NCBI RefSeq assembly: GCF_905171765.1
Contig: NC_053390.1
Location: 164,836,166-164,900,165, forward strand
Origin: Bufo bufo
Taxonomy: Eukaryota; Chordata; Amphibia; Anura; Bufonidae
Direction: 5' to 3'
DNA length: 64,000 nt
Part shown: positions 25,076 to 36,032 of the stretch, piece after piece
How the letters are laid out: every line of letters begins with the position of its first letter
How positions within the stretch are numbered: the stretch's first letter is position 1
Position numbers and translations under genes: made by a program
The notes under the pieces: generated by a model
What the model was told of the DNA's origin: nothing
What the model saw: the letters and a program-made list of their open reading frames with translations, nothing else
Database searches by the model: none

Positions 25076-25468
25076 ATAAGTCTATACCTTACCCATCCTA
25101 ACCCTAATGTGTCAAGTCTTGTTATTCCCCTTTGTATGTCTGAATCCTTCTTATAGTAAATTTTATATAGCTTTGCATAGTTAAAGCGAAAAATAGAAAG
25201 TTTGTTACTTTATTAGCCTATAGGCTTTTAGTATATCCATGATCACCATAAGTGTACTTTCTCAAAATTATTCAGTATAAGAGATATACACACATAAAAA
25301 AATATGATGTGTGCTAATCTTTCCTTTGTTGTTCAAATGACTTCAGTTATATCTTTATATCAGGAATAATGTGCACCAAAGTCATGTTCTCTTGTATGTA
25401 TGCACATGTTTATTCTTGTAAAAATCGTCAATAAAAAGACAATTGATAAAAAAAAAAGAGCACACCAA

Positions 25469-26541
25469 ATGCTTGAAATAACTTCTTTTTTAACTTCAAC
25501 TTTTCTTCATATATAACACTGCCGCTTCCGCTTTCGCCGAGCGTACTTAACACGTGTTAAATAAAGATTAATAAAATGGCGGCATGCATAAGATGGTGGT
25601 TCAACTGTTCAATATTGTCATTCAACATAAAATGATGGATATATTTCTCTCTTGAGTATCTGTACTTGCCCTTTAAGTTATTTAAGCACTTTATGATCTC
25701 TCTGAGAGGTATATCTGAGGTTAACCAATAGTTCACTTGCTCTACTTGGTTTGCAGTTTGCTCTATACAATTGCTTATGATCTGGTATGAGCAGTTCGCA
25801 TTTGTATGCAATTTGTTTGGATTGTATGGTTGTTATTTGTATGGTGGAACTGTAAGTAAACATAAATAAGGGGTTCAGTATACAGTTCTAATCACAATAC
25901 TAACAATAGGAACATTATAACCGTTCTAAATACCTATATTGGCCTCTCTGCTTCCATAAAACACAGCTCTTAGTGGAGTGAATGTCTGTTCAGCTCCTCT
26001 CCTCTGGTGTTATGATTCTAGCAGCTGCTGCTAGGGGAATTTCCCACACAAGCAGTGTGTGAGGCTGGCTGTGATTAGTCAAAACTCCTGCTGTGTGTGA
26101 GGATGGCTGTGATTGGTCAAGACTCCTGCCCAGCAACAACAGTTTAACTCCATGCTTTCTGTTGTTTCTGCTGTGTCATTGAGCATACCTTACATTATAT
26201 AATGAATCGTAAAAGCATATTATCTTTTCTGCTTCTGTGAACACAAAATATAACTATTACATGACATTCAAACAAGAAGTCACTGTAAATAACTCTGCTT
26301 TTGTCTTTAACACAAAAACATAGGAATTGTATTACAGTTATTGGCAGGTCTAGCTGTATAAACACACAAGCTACATTAGCAACCTAGGACAGGTCTTAGC
26401 TAGCCAGCTACACCCACCTTTATCACAAGACATCCTTAATGTATTTACTGTTATCCTGGGTTCCCTCCCCATAACAATTCTCTTATAAGTGCATCTAAAC
26501 CCTTAAAGATTTTTTAGGTATCCATATCGAGGTATTTTGCA
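25469..26541 (-). other. No gene; possible LTR read on the minus strand
   Basis: On the minus strand the segment starts near 26478 with TGTTATGGGGAGGG and contains tandem CAATCACAGCCA-type boxes (about 26060-26130). This could be the U3 of an LTR. The other end and a polyadenylation signal could not be placed, so the LTR reading is tentative. ORFs of up to 84 codons have no known motif. Confidence 0.3.
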
Positions 26542-26545
26542 TTAA

Positions 26546-26888
26546 AGAGGACCTTTCATGGGTCCAGAAAAAGCGCTGTCCAATCGCAGCAGAGAGCGTC
26601 ACAGCCAGGGAGAATGTGAGGGTTTTTTTCTCACTGGCTGTGACGCTCTCCACTGCGATTGGATAGCTCACAGCCAGGGAGATGAAGACGCCCATTGAGA
26701 AACAGGGAAGTCTCCTCCTCCTGTACCGATGTGAAAATTAGCATACAGGGCGGGACAATTTAATCGGAGCCACAGAGGGCAAACAGAGCGGCGCCCAGAA
26801 AAAAGAGTAAGCGCTATTAGATCCCCACTGTATTCCCTAGATACCCTGATAGTTAGTTTATAAAGTCTGGACCCATGAAAGGTCCTCT
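26546..26888. mobile_element. TTAA-flanked MITE with 23-bp perfect inverted repeats
   Basis: TTAA lies at 26542-26545 and 26889-26892. The left repeat starts AGAGGACCTTTCATGGGTCC (26546-26568) and is matched exactly by its complement at 26866-26888. An inner palindrome shares GTCACAGCCAGGGAGA-type arms around 26590-26690. TTAA specificity suggests piggyBac- or Kolobok-type mobilisation. A 77-bp internal piece recurs at 27991-28067. Confidence 0.85.
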
Positions 26889-26892
26889 TTAA

Positions 26893-27633
26893 ATACAGAT
26901 GCTGGGGAAGAACTATCATTTTTGTCAAGGTACTTATAGTAATAGTAGTATGTCACAGGTCTAAAGTAACCAAAGAGGATACAGTTCAAGTGTCTGGAGA
27001 TCTGAAAAAGCCCCCTTCCTCTCTGGGCCTAGTTGCAGTTGTACACCCTGTGACAGAGATCGTATATGACTTTTGACAAATGCACCGCAAGTGGAAAAAA
27101 CTAAAAAAGCACATGTTTGTAATAGTTTTCATAATTGCCATACACTTAGAGCTAACGCCTGGAAGGGGCATTTTAAGACGGTACAAAAAGAAATAAAATA
27201 GAAAAACCTAATTCAGCCTTAAGAGGTCGTTGGAGGTTAACTAAAATTTGCTAAATGGCAAGGAAGGGGGTTAAAGAATAAAAAAGGTATTTTGGTACCC
27301 TAGACAGACTAGGCAAATGTAAAACCCCCAGACAGACGCCAAAATTAATACAGCTTCCTAGACAAACCCCCAAAATTAATAGACCTGCAGACTAGACCCC
27401 AAAATCGACCAGAGAGACATCAAAATTAATACAGTTCACAAATTTAACACAGACCTCTAGACGAGACCCCAAAATTAACAGACCTCTAGACCTCAAAATT
27501 AATAAAGACCTCTAGATCGAACCCTAAAATGAATACAGACTTCAGATCAGCCCCCAAATTTATACAGAGCCCAAATCAGCCCCCAACTTTATACAAAGCC
27601 CAGATCAGACCCAAAATTCTAATTTATAAACTC
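26893..27633. repeat. Degenerate about 30-bp repeats (CCCAAAATTAATA type)
   Basis: From about 27300 to 27620 the sequence consists of loosely repeated units around GACCCCAAAATTAATACAGA and AGACCTCTAGAC. It appears to be an old minisatellite adjoining the younger 24-bp array. Upstream (26893-27290) I see nothing. Confidence 0.55.
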
Positions 27634-27825
27634 CAGTTATACAAGTACACATCATCCCAGTTATACTAGTACACGATGCTCCAGTTATACCAGTACATGT
27701 TGCCCCAGTTATACCAGTACACATCTTCCCAATTATACCAGTACACATCGTCCCAGTTATACCAGTACACAACTCCTCAGTTATACCAATATATAGCTCC
27801 TCAGTTATACCAGTACACATCGCCC
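27634..27825. repeat. 24-bp minisatellite, 8 units
   Basis: Units beginning CAGTTATACCAGTACAC start at 27634, 27658, 27682, 27706, 27730, 27754, 27778 and 27802. The spacing is exactly 24 bp with point differences between units. On the minus strand it gives an eight-residue repeat (MCTGITGE-like), a consequence of the period. Confidence 0.9.
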
Positions 27826-27990
27826 CCTATAATAAGAGGCAAACAGTAGTGAATATAATTTTTTACTTTGAGGTTTATTGACTTAGTTAAATATGTAAAT
27901 AGCGCTATATGAGCTCTTCTCAGTATGAAGCGTGTAAAACATATGTGCACTTTTGGGCACATTATTTTTCCATATTTGCTGAAATCCTGT

Positions 27991-28067
27991 CCCAGAAAAA
28001 AGAGTAAGCGCTATTAGATCCCCGCTGTATTCCCTAGATACCCTGATAGTTAGTTTATAAAGTCTGG
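27991..28067. repeat. Orphan copy of the 26.5-kb MITE interior
   Basis: This segment matches about 26797-26873 with a single visible difference (A to G in GATCCCC[A/G]CTG). It lacks both MITE termini. It is a local partial duplication about 1.2 kb from the source. A second short motif, AAGACGGTACAAAAAG, also recurs (27176 and 28101), so a larger decayed duplication may be involved. Confidence 0.75.
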
Positions 28068-28967
28068 ACTAAAATTTGGCATACAGTTGGCATACAGTTA
28101 AGACGGTACAAAAAGGGCTTAACTGACTAGCGCCCTTTTGTGCCTCTCGATTATACTTAAGAGAGACAATATGTTGCCACCCCCAAGTTCCCTTAATGCA
28201 GACCTCAGACCAGACAAAAATATAAAAAATATTACTCACCTCTCCTCATCTGCTCAAGGTGCCACATTGATCCCGCTTCACTTCATTCTTGCAACTGGAG
28301 CCCATGCTGCCTGTGACCTGATTTTGCACAGTGCCAGGTCATAGTGTTGCCTACGTTCTGACACTGTACAATGTAAGGAGGAGACAGTGCAGTGCGGGTT
28401 CCCAGAGAGGGGGACCAGGGAGCAGTGAGTAAAGCACTGGCAAAGCTACATCCAGCTATATGGCCGATGTGGTGGCACCTCCTTTTTGTTAAAGTCATCC
28501 ATTTAGGATGCATAGGAGGAAGGTGTGACAAACTGCCATTTGCCACTGGGCATTATAGAAAACTTATGGCTAGCCTCCTGCCCTACGACTATGGCCCCGG
28601 GACATATTACCCTTCAAGAACAGTGTAACAGAACTATGCCGCATGTCTGGACTGGTAATAGGACCGAACGCGGTCAGCGGTGTATACTAAAGATTCTGTG
28701 GAACTAAAATCGGATGCGCAAATACACGAACACCTTCTTCCATACTGAACTTTCAGCTCCAGAGACTAAGCCCCGTTCGAAGATGGGACTTAGTCGTTTT
28801 TCTGCATGAAATTGACCGACCGCACAGCCCAAATCTATGGAACTGTTTTGGGCAGGAAATTGTGCTTGCGGTCGGTCATAAAGGACTTCCACTTAACTTT
28901 TGATCCGCTGGAGGGATTTGTGTGATTTTTGGAAGTGTTTATGTTTGATGTATGCTGAGTTTAAATA
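28068..28967. other. No gene; possible retroelement flank
   Basis: ORFs of 60-87 codons have no recognisable domain. A palindromic segment with GACCGACCGCA and its complement occurs at about 28810-28880. I cannot say what the rest is. Confidence 0.35.
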
Positions 28968-29555
28968 TGTAATTTTTATGGAGATGGAATGTATGGTTTT
29001 AAAGTTACAGTGTATGTTTAAAAACTGTATTTTTACTGTCTGTGATAGTTATGTTAATCCATAATTATATCCCAGACAGAAGGTAGGATTTTGTGTATTT
29101 GGGTGGTGATTCCTCTCCTGTTGTTCCCACATGTGTATTGGTGATTTCCCTTTGTTCTGAGAGATAATTGAATTGCTCTTCGGGTGTCTCCAGAGCAGAG
29201 AGGAGGAAACCATGATGCATTGTGGGGACCTGCATAAATACGGGCGGGTAGCCGTCAATAAAGAGTTCAGTTTAGTTCATGTTTTTCTAACCCTTCAAAA
29301 CGCAGCCTTGTCTTGTTATTGGAGGGAATTGCTGTATCACGCTGGGGATTGCTATGCTCTGCATATTCCCTGGAGGAGAGATCTTTCCCACACTGTCCTG
29401 AATGCTGGAGGTTCATTGAGGGTGGCAGGAAGACGGCGCGGCTCCAGTTAAGCTACGGCGGTTGTGGAGTCTGCAGTGCTTGTGGTGTCCAGTGCGGTGC
29501 TTGTGGTCCTCGGCGCAAGCTAGGAAGCGTCCATTAACGGAAGGGGATCCGTTAC
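28968..29555 (+). mobile_element. LTR-like segment abutting a gypsy relic
   Basis: It begins TGTAAT and ends TTACA at 29555. A TATA-like ATAAATACGGG box (about 29235) and AATAAA (about 29259) are followed by a transcribed-looking GC-rich region. This order (U3, TATA, poly(A) signal, U5) fits an LTR on the plus strand. The gypsy coding relic to the right is on the opposite strand, so they are not parts of one intact element. No 5-bp duplication was found. Confidence 0.45.
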
Positions 29556-29559
29556 AGAA

Positions 29560-29985
29560 GGTAAACCCAGTAAGCTCTGGGGATCTTTAGGCGGACATAC
29601 AGCAGTCAAGCAATGAAAATGGCAATTAGCATCGCCTCCAGAATTGCATCTGCCCTGTATTCCAGGGAATGATAGGACATTGCAGACGGAGCCACAGTGG
29701 TCCCAGTAGGAGAGGTTTGTAGACACTGGCAGGATGTAGAAATAAATCTCTGTGTGAAGAATTCTGACTCCATGTGCTTGGTAATATACCAGGTGGCTCT
29801 GGGAATGCCAACCCATTGATAGATGTCACCACTAAGTATCTCTCCAAATGCTTAGTGGAGATGTGGTAATAGGTTAGCGAGGCCAGGTGCAGGAAGTTTC
29901 CTACTGAGCTAGATTGCAGAAAGGCCACCACAGTAAACCACATCTCACCACACATCAGTAACACAGCTAGAGACAATTTCGGAAA
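29560..29985 (-). pseudogene. Ty3/gypsy aspartic protease relic
   Basis: The minus-strand frame reads WFTVVAFLQSSSVGNF, then ERYLVVTSINGLAFPEP and PLWLRLQCPIIPWNTGQM. These match the protease of chromovirus-like gypsy elements. The family's catalytic DSG is replaced by QSS, so it cannot be active. The protease lies just downstream of the gag zinc knuckle, as expected. The frame is truncated at about 29556 where the plus-strand LTR-like segment begins. Confidence 0.75.
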
Positions 29986-30560
29986 GAAATTGTCTTCACC
30001 CAGAGTCGTCTGTCAGATCAACCCTAGGTGCTGCAGTTTCCCGTCTTGAGGATGCAGGACCTGACGTAGTGACCCGTGGCTCCACAGTACATGCATAGAT
30101 ACTCCTCAGATTAATAGACTATTGATTATTAGAACGTTGCATGGGTTCAGGAGATGGTGGTAAAGGAGCCGATAGCAAGGCTCTCTGGAAAGTTGTTGCC
30201 AGCATTGGAACTCTCCTATCACGTCCTACCTCCTTACCATGTTCCCTGAATCAGAGGTCGATGCGAGTAGCCAGAGAAATCAGGTTATCTAGAGTGGATG
30301 GAATATCACAACCTGCTAATTCATCCTTAATATGACCAGAAAAAACTCCCAGAAGGCTGCCACTAAACCTTTATTGTTCCCGGCCAGTTCAGAAGTTAAT
30401 GAGTGGAACTGGATGGCATACTGCCCAACAATGAGACTGCCCTGGCGAAGTTGCAGAAGGGAAGAAGCGGGCGTGGCAGATGTGTTATGGCTAGGTTGCT
30501 CAAAGACCCCATAGAATGTAGACAGGATTTTCTGCAGATTGCTAGCTAGAGAATCACTTA

Positions 30561-31832
30561 CAGTGCTGCCCATAATTATTCATACCCCTGGCAAATTTTG
30601 ACTTAAAGTTACTTTTATTCAACCAGCAAGTAATTTTTTGACGGGAAATGACATAGGTGTCTCCCAAAAGATAATAAGATGATGTACAAGAGGCATTATT
30701 GTGGAAAAAAAACAATTTCTCAGCTTTTATCTACATTTGAGCAAAAAATACAAGATGTTCCGCACTGTGGAAAATCTCCGAGTACGTAGTCTAATGCCAA
30801 AAGTGACACCTGTGCTGGCCAGGAGGATAGTTAGAGAGGTGAAAAAGAATCCAAGGATCACCACCAAGGCCATCCTGGTGAATCTGGGCTCTGCTGGTGG
30901 CAATGTCTCAAGGCAAACAATCCAACGGACACTGCACAATGCAGACCAAGGAGGACGCCACTTCTCCAGATAAGGCACACGAAAGCTTGCTTGGCCTTTG
31001 CAAAAGCTCATCTGGACAAAGAAGACGACTTCTGGTCTTCTGTGTTATGGTCAGATGAAACAAAAATTGAATTGTTTGGTCACAATGATGTTTCCTTCAT
31101 TTGGCGTAAAAAAGGAGAAGCCTTCAACCCAAAGAACACCATCCCCCTGTCAAACATGGTGGTGGGAACCTAATGCTTTGGGAGTGTTTTTCAGCCAATG
31201 GACCAGGGAACCTAATCACATTAAACGGCACCATGAAAAAAGAGCAATACATGAGGATTCTCAACGACATCAGGCAGTCTGCAGAGAAACTTGACCTTGG
31301 GCACCAGTGGACATTTCAGCATGACAATGACCCAAAACACACAGCAAAAGTGGTGAAGAAATGGTTAGCAGACAACAACATTAATGTTTTGGAGTGGCCC
31401 AGCCAGAGTCCAGACTTGAATCCAATTAAGAATCTGTGGAGGGAGCTAAAGATCAGGGTGATGGCAAGAACACCCTCCAACCTGAAAGATTTGGAGCTCA
31501 TTGCTAAAGATGAATGGGCAAAAATACCTGTGGAGACATGCAAAAAGCTGGTCTGCAATTATAGTAAGCGTTTGATTGCTGTAATAGCCAATAAAGGCTT
31601 TTCTATTGATTAATGAGAAGGGTATGAATAATTTTGGACTGGACACTGTTTGCTTAAATGTAAATAAAAGCTGAGAAATGTTTTTTTCCCACAATAATGC
31701 CTCTTGTACATCGTCTTATTATCTTTTGGGAGACACCTATGTCATTTCCCGTCAAAAAATTACTTGCTGGTTGAATAAAAGTAACTTTAAGTCAAAATTT
31801 GCCAGGGGTATGAATAATTATGGGCAGCACTG
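30561..31832 (+). mobile_element. Tc1/mariner element, inactive, inside gypsy gag
   Basis: The element starts CAGTGCTGCCCATAATTATT after TA (30559-30560) and ends with the complement before TA (31833-31834). Inverted repeats of about 180 bp (to about 30740 and from about 31653) are strongly alike. Its 1272 bp is shorter than a usual Tc1 of about 1.6 kb because the transposase N-terminus is deleted. Confidence 0.95.
30701..31613 (+). pseudogene. Tc1 transposase, truncated and frameshifted
   Basis: Three frames carry the protein in pieces: 30701-30973 (second helix-turn-helix region, [20 protein letters not shown]), 30991-31173 (first catalytic Asp in [14 protein letters not shown]) and 31173-31613 (second Asp in FQHDNDPKHT). 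The first DNA-binding domain is missing. The third catalytic residue is lost: the family motif SPDLNPIE reads SPDLNPIKNLW here, Glu to Lys. Two frameshifts, the deletion and this substitution make it dead. Confidence 0.9.
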
Positions 31833-31985
31833 TATCTACAAGAGTGGGAAAGCCCATGCGAGAGCCTTACCCAAAGTGAGATCATGAAGGCTACTTAGAC
31901 CCGGTTGGAAGGAAACTAGTGTGGCTGCTGCTGGAAATTTATTGTGCACTGATTCAAGAACCCTACTGTGTCAAACCAATAAAAT

Positions 31986-32185
31986 TAAGGAAAAAATATT
32001 TTCTGTATCCGCTTGCTAACGCATTACCTCAACTGCCCTGCCAGAGATGTAAGCGCTAAATCCATAATTTCATTCGCTCACACAGTATGGTAGTATTCAC
32101 TGTGGACATTGTTAATTACACCAAGTTCATTTTTGACAGCAGTTCTTTCTTTATCACATTAGCATCATGGGCTGCATTTACTTAA
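31986..32185. other. Short spacer, nothing recognised
   Basis: AT-rich sequence between the gypsy relic and the next TTAA repeat. No gene or named repeat is seen. Confidence 0.4.
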
Positions 32186-33480
32186 CCCCTAGAGGACCTT
32201 GCGCTATTCTTTTTTTTGCATTTTAATTTTTATTCCCAGCCTTCCCAGAGCTATAACTTATTATTTTTCAGTTTACATAGCCTTATGAGGGCTTATTTTT
32301 TGCGGGACAAGTTGTATTTTCCAATAGCACTATTTAATATTGCTTATGATGCTGGAAAGAAATTCCAAATGGAGTGGAATTAGAAAATGGGGGTTTATGG
32401 GGGGGGGGGAACTTTCGTCTCCGCTCAAAAATCATGTTCTAAGCGGACACTGAACGGACCCCATTATAGTCTATGGGGTCTTTAGGCTCCGTTACGCTCA
32501 GTTAGGTCTCAGTTATCTGCAGAATCCATCCTTTCCGTTCTCCTGCTCCTCAACGGAGCTGGAGAACAGAAAGGAGAAACGGGGATGTGAACGAGGCCTT
32601 AGGCTAAGTTTCACATTTGCAACAGAAATTCCTGCAGGCTGTTACAGATTCGGCTCTGCCAGATGCAACCGGAATGCCCACTGGTCCCATTAACAATAAT
32701 GGAGTCCGATGGAGATCCAGCCGCTACCTGGCAGAAATGCAGAGAATTGGCTGGACAGAAACCACTGCGGTTTTGTGTCTGGAAGAGATGTGAAACTAGC
32801 CTTAGGGGACACAATTCTATTTTTAACCCCTTAGTGACATTTAATTGCCTTATGTGCACCTGTTACATTTGCGCCTGGCAGCTGAAGGCATCTGTGTTGG
32901 TTCCATATTAATATGCAAAATATGATGCTTTAATATATGCAAATGAGCCTCTGGTAGCAATGTTGACGTTACACCTAGAGGCTCAGCTCTCTCTGCAACT
33001 GCTGCACCCTCTGCCATTTGATTGACAGGACCAGGCAGTGAAAACATCATCACACCTGGCCCTGTCAATCCAAGTGCAGAGGGCGGCATTTGCAGACATA
33101 ATTTTTCTTAGCAATCCGGGCACATATGAACATGAGACCAACACAGATGCCTTCAGCTGCCAAGCACACATGTAACAGGTCAGCCAGTTTCATAGGTGCA
33201 AATCTGCTGACAGATGCCCTTTAAGGACTAGTAACATTTTCCGCCTCTGGTCCAGCGGTCATAACTTTTTTTTTTATTCAAAATTTATTTTATTTTTTGC
33301 AGGAGTTGTAGTTTTTTTTCGGATTCATTTTGGGGTACATATATTATATAACTTTTTATTTTATTTTTTGGGGAAAGATAAAAAATTATTTTTTTGTTGA
33401 ATTTATTTATGGCGTTCACTGTGTAGTATAAATAAAGTGACAACTTTGTACTGACCCATAGAATAAATATGATCATGCCA
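32186..33480. mobile_element. Fragmented TTAA-type repeat hosting other insertions
   Basis: It begins TTAACCCCTAGAGGACC near 32186 and contains GAGGGCTTATTTTTTGCGGG (about 32287). Related T-rich sequence resumes at about 33230-33480 (GGCGTTCACTGTG). Between lie a symmetrical segment with ATTATAGTCTATGGGGTC (about 32450-32600) and a MITE (32858-33224). It seems to be one old element opened by later insertions. It is non-coding. Confidence 0.45.
32858..33224. mobile_element. Palindromic MITE
   Basis: The arms share GGCAGCTGAAGGCATCTGTG (about 32877) and its complement (about 33142-33165). The right end AAATCTGCTGACAGATGCCC is followed by TTAA at about 33221; the left end is truncated. There is no coding content. 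Confidence 0.6.
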
Positions 33481-35571
33481 AATTTATATATTTTTTTTAT
33501 ACATTTGTTCTTTTCTCCTGCAGCCTATTAGCTCACCAGCTACCCGAATCACAGCATTATCTCCACTACATCGGAAGATATAGCTATTAGAGATCGGGAT
33601 CACAATGAATGCAGCTGAAAGTAAAAGTAAAAGCTGGTTTCACATATTTCACTCTCAGCTCAGTTTCTAACAGCTATATATCCGAATGTGGTGCATGAAA
33701 TTGTCATGGCAAGTGGAGATAAGAGGAACACCAAGAAAACAAACAACAGGTAAACAGACTAGGCCCCAAAGCTAGGGAGGAGGGAATGGTAACCTCCTAA
33801 CAATCCCTGGGCCTCTCCCTGACAGCTGACAGTATGAGCAAGTCCTGATGGTGAAAGAACTCATGCGCTGGAACCTAAGCCCTGCTGACACTGTAGCTAA
33901 CCCTAACTTAGGGAGAGGGGAATGAAACAGCCAGTACCTTCCACAGTGAAGGGACCAGCGTCTCCCTGACACCTAGCAGCAACACACGCACAAAAGGAGA
34001 AAACAGGAGGACTTAGCTTGAGCTGAGCGGGAAGTAGAGGATCCACAAACAACCAGTATAGAACTCCAGAAGGAAAATATTAACCACAAAGTCAGCAGTA
34101 AGAGACGGACTTCAATAGAGCCTCTTAAACAGCTAGCGAGCATAACCTGTGGAGAGGTGGGATCCAGTCCACAACAACAAACAGAAAGGAAACACAGAAA
34201 GACCTGTCAGATAGACTCATGTGCTGCAAGTCTATCCGATCTTCTCAGACCTCTCACAGGGCAGGCAGTGACAAAAATGCTGTGGAATGCCAGCACTCAA
34301 ACAAGACATATATCTCTAGCTGCTACAAATCCCAAAATATGAGCTGCTAAACCAGCCCCCCCACCCCTTACCCTGATGCCCAAGTTCTGCTCGTGCTCAG
34401 CCATTAAGTGCTTTTCTCATAGCTCGAGCAGAGCAAGGGCAAAACTGTTAGGTGGTTAAAGGCCATCCGAGGGATGCCATTCTGTACAATGGCCATTTCC
34501 TTTTTATGACTGAAATAAACACGCACGTTTGGTTTATGTTTATGGTGGAGTCAGGTGACAGCTATTGTATGCCTGTGTCCAGCCTTACATTTTTAGAAAT
34601 GTGTTGGGAATGGAAAGGATTGTAGGAGACCAGGATAAAAATAATATTCAGGATATATATTACTAGTAATCTTCCATGAACAACAGTCGAGGCAGTGCAC
34701 TGCATACATATAATACTAGCGGGGTCTGTGATGACAGATTTCACTGGATTCCGTGGCAATGCTTTATTTTGGTCCAAACTGACACAGTGGCATCAAAGAA
34801 CATAAACAAAATACCTCACCCATTTGGGCACTAAATACCTATATAGAAGTTTGCCTCACCTAGGTACATTGATACAAACAGGGGGATCAGGCTATCCTCA
34901 TACAGCTTCCAGGCACTGACACTAAATTTGTCTTTCGGCACTGTATTTATCCCCACATTAATGAGCCCAGCATCTACATCTGGGTTTGCTTCATGTTAGG
35001 GGAAATTGTACATCTGGGTTTGCTTCAGACTAGGGGAAATTGTACTGGAGTGGGGAGGGAATGGCACGTCTCACTACCAACACCAATATGCCATTCCATA
35101 AAAATCCAGGGTCATAAAACACTGTAAAGAAAAATGCCTCTGCAAACTACACTTTGCTAAAACCACCCAGCTTTCCTGGATGCTTTTACCTCGCCCATCT
35201 GAGCATTCTGGGTGAGATATACACCCTGTCCAGTACTTTACCAGTCACCATGCCACACTAGCTTGTAACCAACCTAGTAACAAAATCTAAACTTGCAACA
35301 GAATTAGGATATGTCTACACGGCGTCATGTTGTACGACATTTCATCTGGTGTTGCGAAGCGTCAGTCACAAAAAATCCAGGCATGCTGGATTCTGTGTTG
35401 CATGTCTTGTGCGACTTTTACTCCACAGGATTCAATGTAAGTTGCGTAACTTGTGACACTCCACTTGCCTGCAACTTGACTGTGTTTTTACAGCTAAATC
35501 ACAAGAAGTTGTAGACAAGTCACACATATTTTTTGTGTTGCATGTCCTAAATACATGGTGTTTAGTTATTA
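33481..35571. other. No gene; LTR-like sequence at about 33700-34560
   Basis: An A/G-rich segment from about 33700 reads like the minus strand of a retroelement LTR with CTAGGGAGGAGGGAATGG and CTCCCTGACA blocks. It resembles in style the repeat at 57921-58415. The rest (34560-35571) has only small ORFs without motifs. I cannot name a family. Confidence 0.3.
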
Positions 35572-36029
35572 GGGTACTTTCACACTTGTGGCAGAGTAAT
35601 CCGGCAAGCAGTTCTGTCGCGTCAATCTGCATGCAAATGGAAAGCATTTGTAGGCGGATCTGGATGCGGATCCGCCTTACAAATGCATTGCAAGAACGGA
35701 TCCGTCTCTCCGTTTGTCATCCAAAGAAACGGATCCGGTATTTTGAATGCTGGATCCGGCACTAATACATTCCTATGGAAAAAAATGCCGGATCCGGCAT
35801 TCAGGCAAGTATTCAGTCTTTTTGGCCGAAGATAAAACCGCAGCATGCTGCGGTATTATCTCTGTCCTGAAAGTCAAAAAGACTGAACTGAAGACATCCT
35901 GATGCATCCTGAACGGATTGCTCTCCATTCAGAATGCATGGGGATAAAACTGATCAGTTCTTTTCCGGTATTGAGCCCCTAGGCCGGAACTCTATGCCGG
36001 AAAAGAAAAACACTAGTGTGAAAGTACCC
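35572..36029. mobile_element. MITE with TTA duplication
   Basis: TTA at 35569-35571 and 36030-36032 flanks inverted repeats GGGTACTTTCACACT and AGTGTGAAAGTACCC. The interior is full of GGATCCGG/CCGGATCC palindromes and a GCAGCATGCTGC core. The 3-bp TTA suggests PIF/Harbinger-type mobilisation. Confidence 0.8.
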
Positions 36030-36032
36030 TTA

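Larger units (their letters stand above)
19279..25454 (+). mobile_element. Full-length L1-clade LINE retrotransposon
   Basis: The 6.2-kb element is flanked by a direct duplication AAAGAGCACACCAA at 19265-19278 and 25455-25468. It starts with GGGGGCGTGGCC, contains two ORFs in order, and ends with AATAAA (about 25428) and an A-rich tail ending GATAAAAAAAAA. That is a complete target-primed insertion with an intact 5' end. The exact duplication, intact ORF1 and single lesion in ORF2 point to a recent insertion. A is shared between tail and duplication, so the true duplication may be 11-14 bp. Confidence 0.95.
29990..31985 (-). pseudogene. Ty3/gypsy gag relic, split by Tc1
   Basis: Read from the right, about 31985-31835 encodes a gag segment (VGFLNQCTINFQ, then VAFMISL) with stops and a frameshift. 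About 30560-30130 continues the same protein (LRQGSLIVGQYAIQF, then a REHGKEV-like basic stretch). Near 30070-30020 the CCHC zinc knuckle CMYCGATGHYVRSC is intact. Gag coats the element's RNA in its particles. The Tc1 element 30561-31832 sits between the halves with TA on each side and is therefore younger. No reverse transcriptase is left. Confidence 0.75.
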
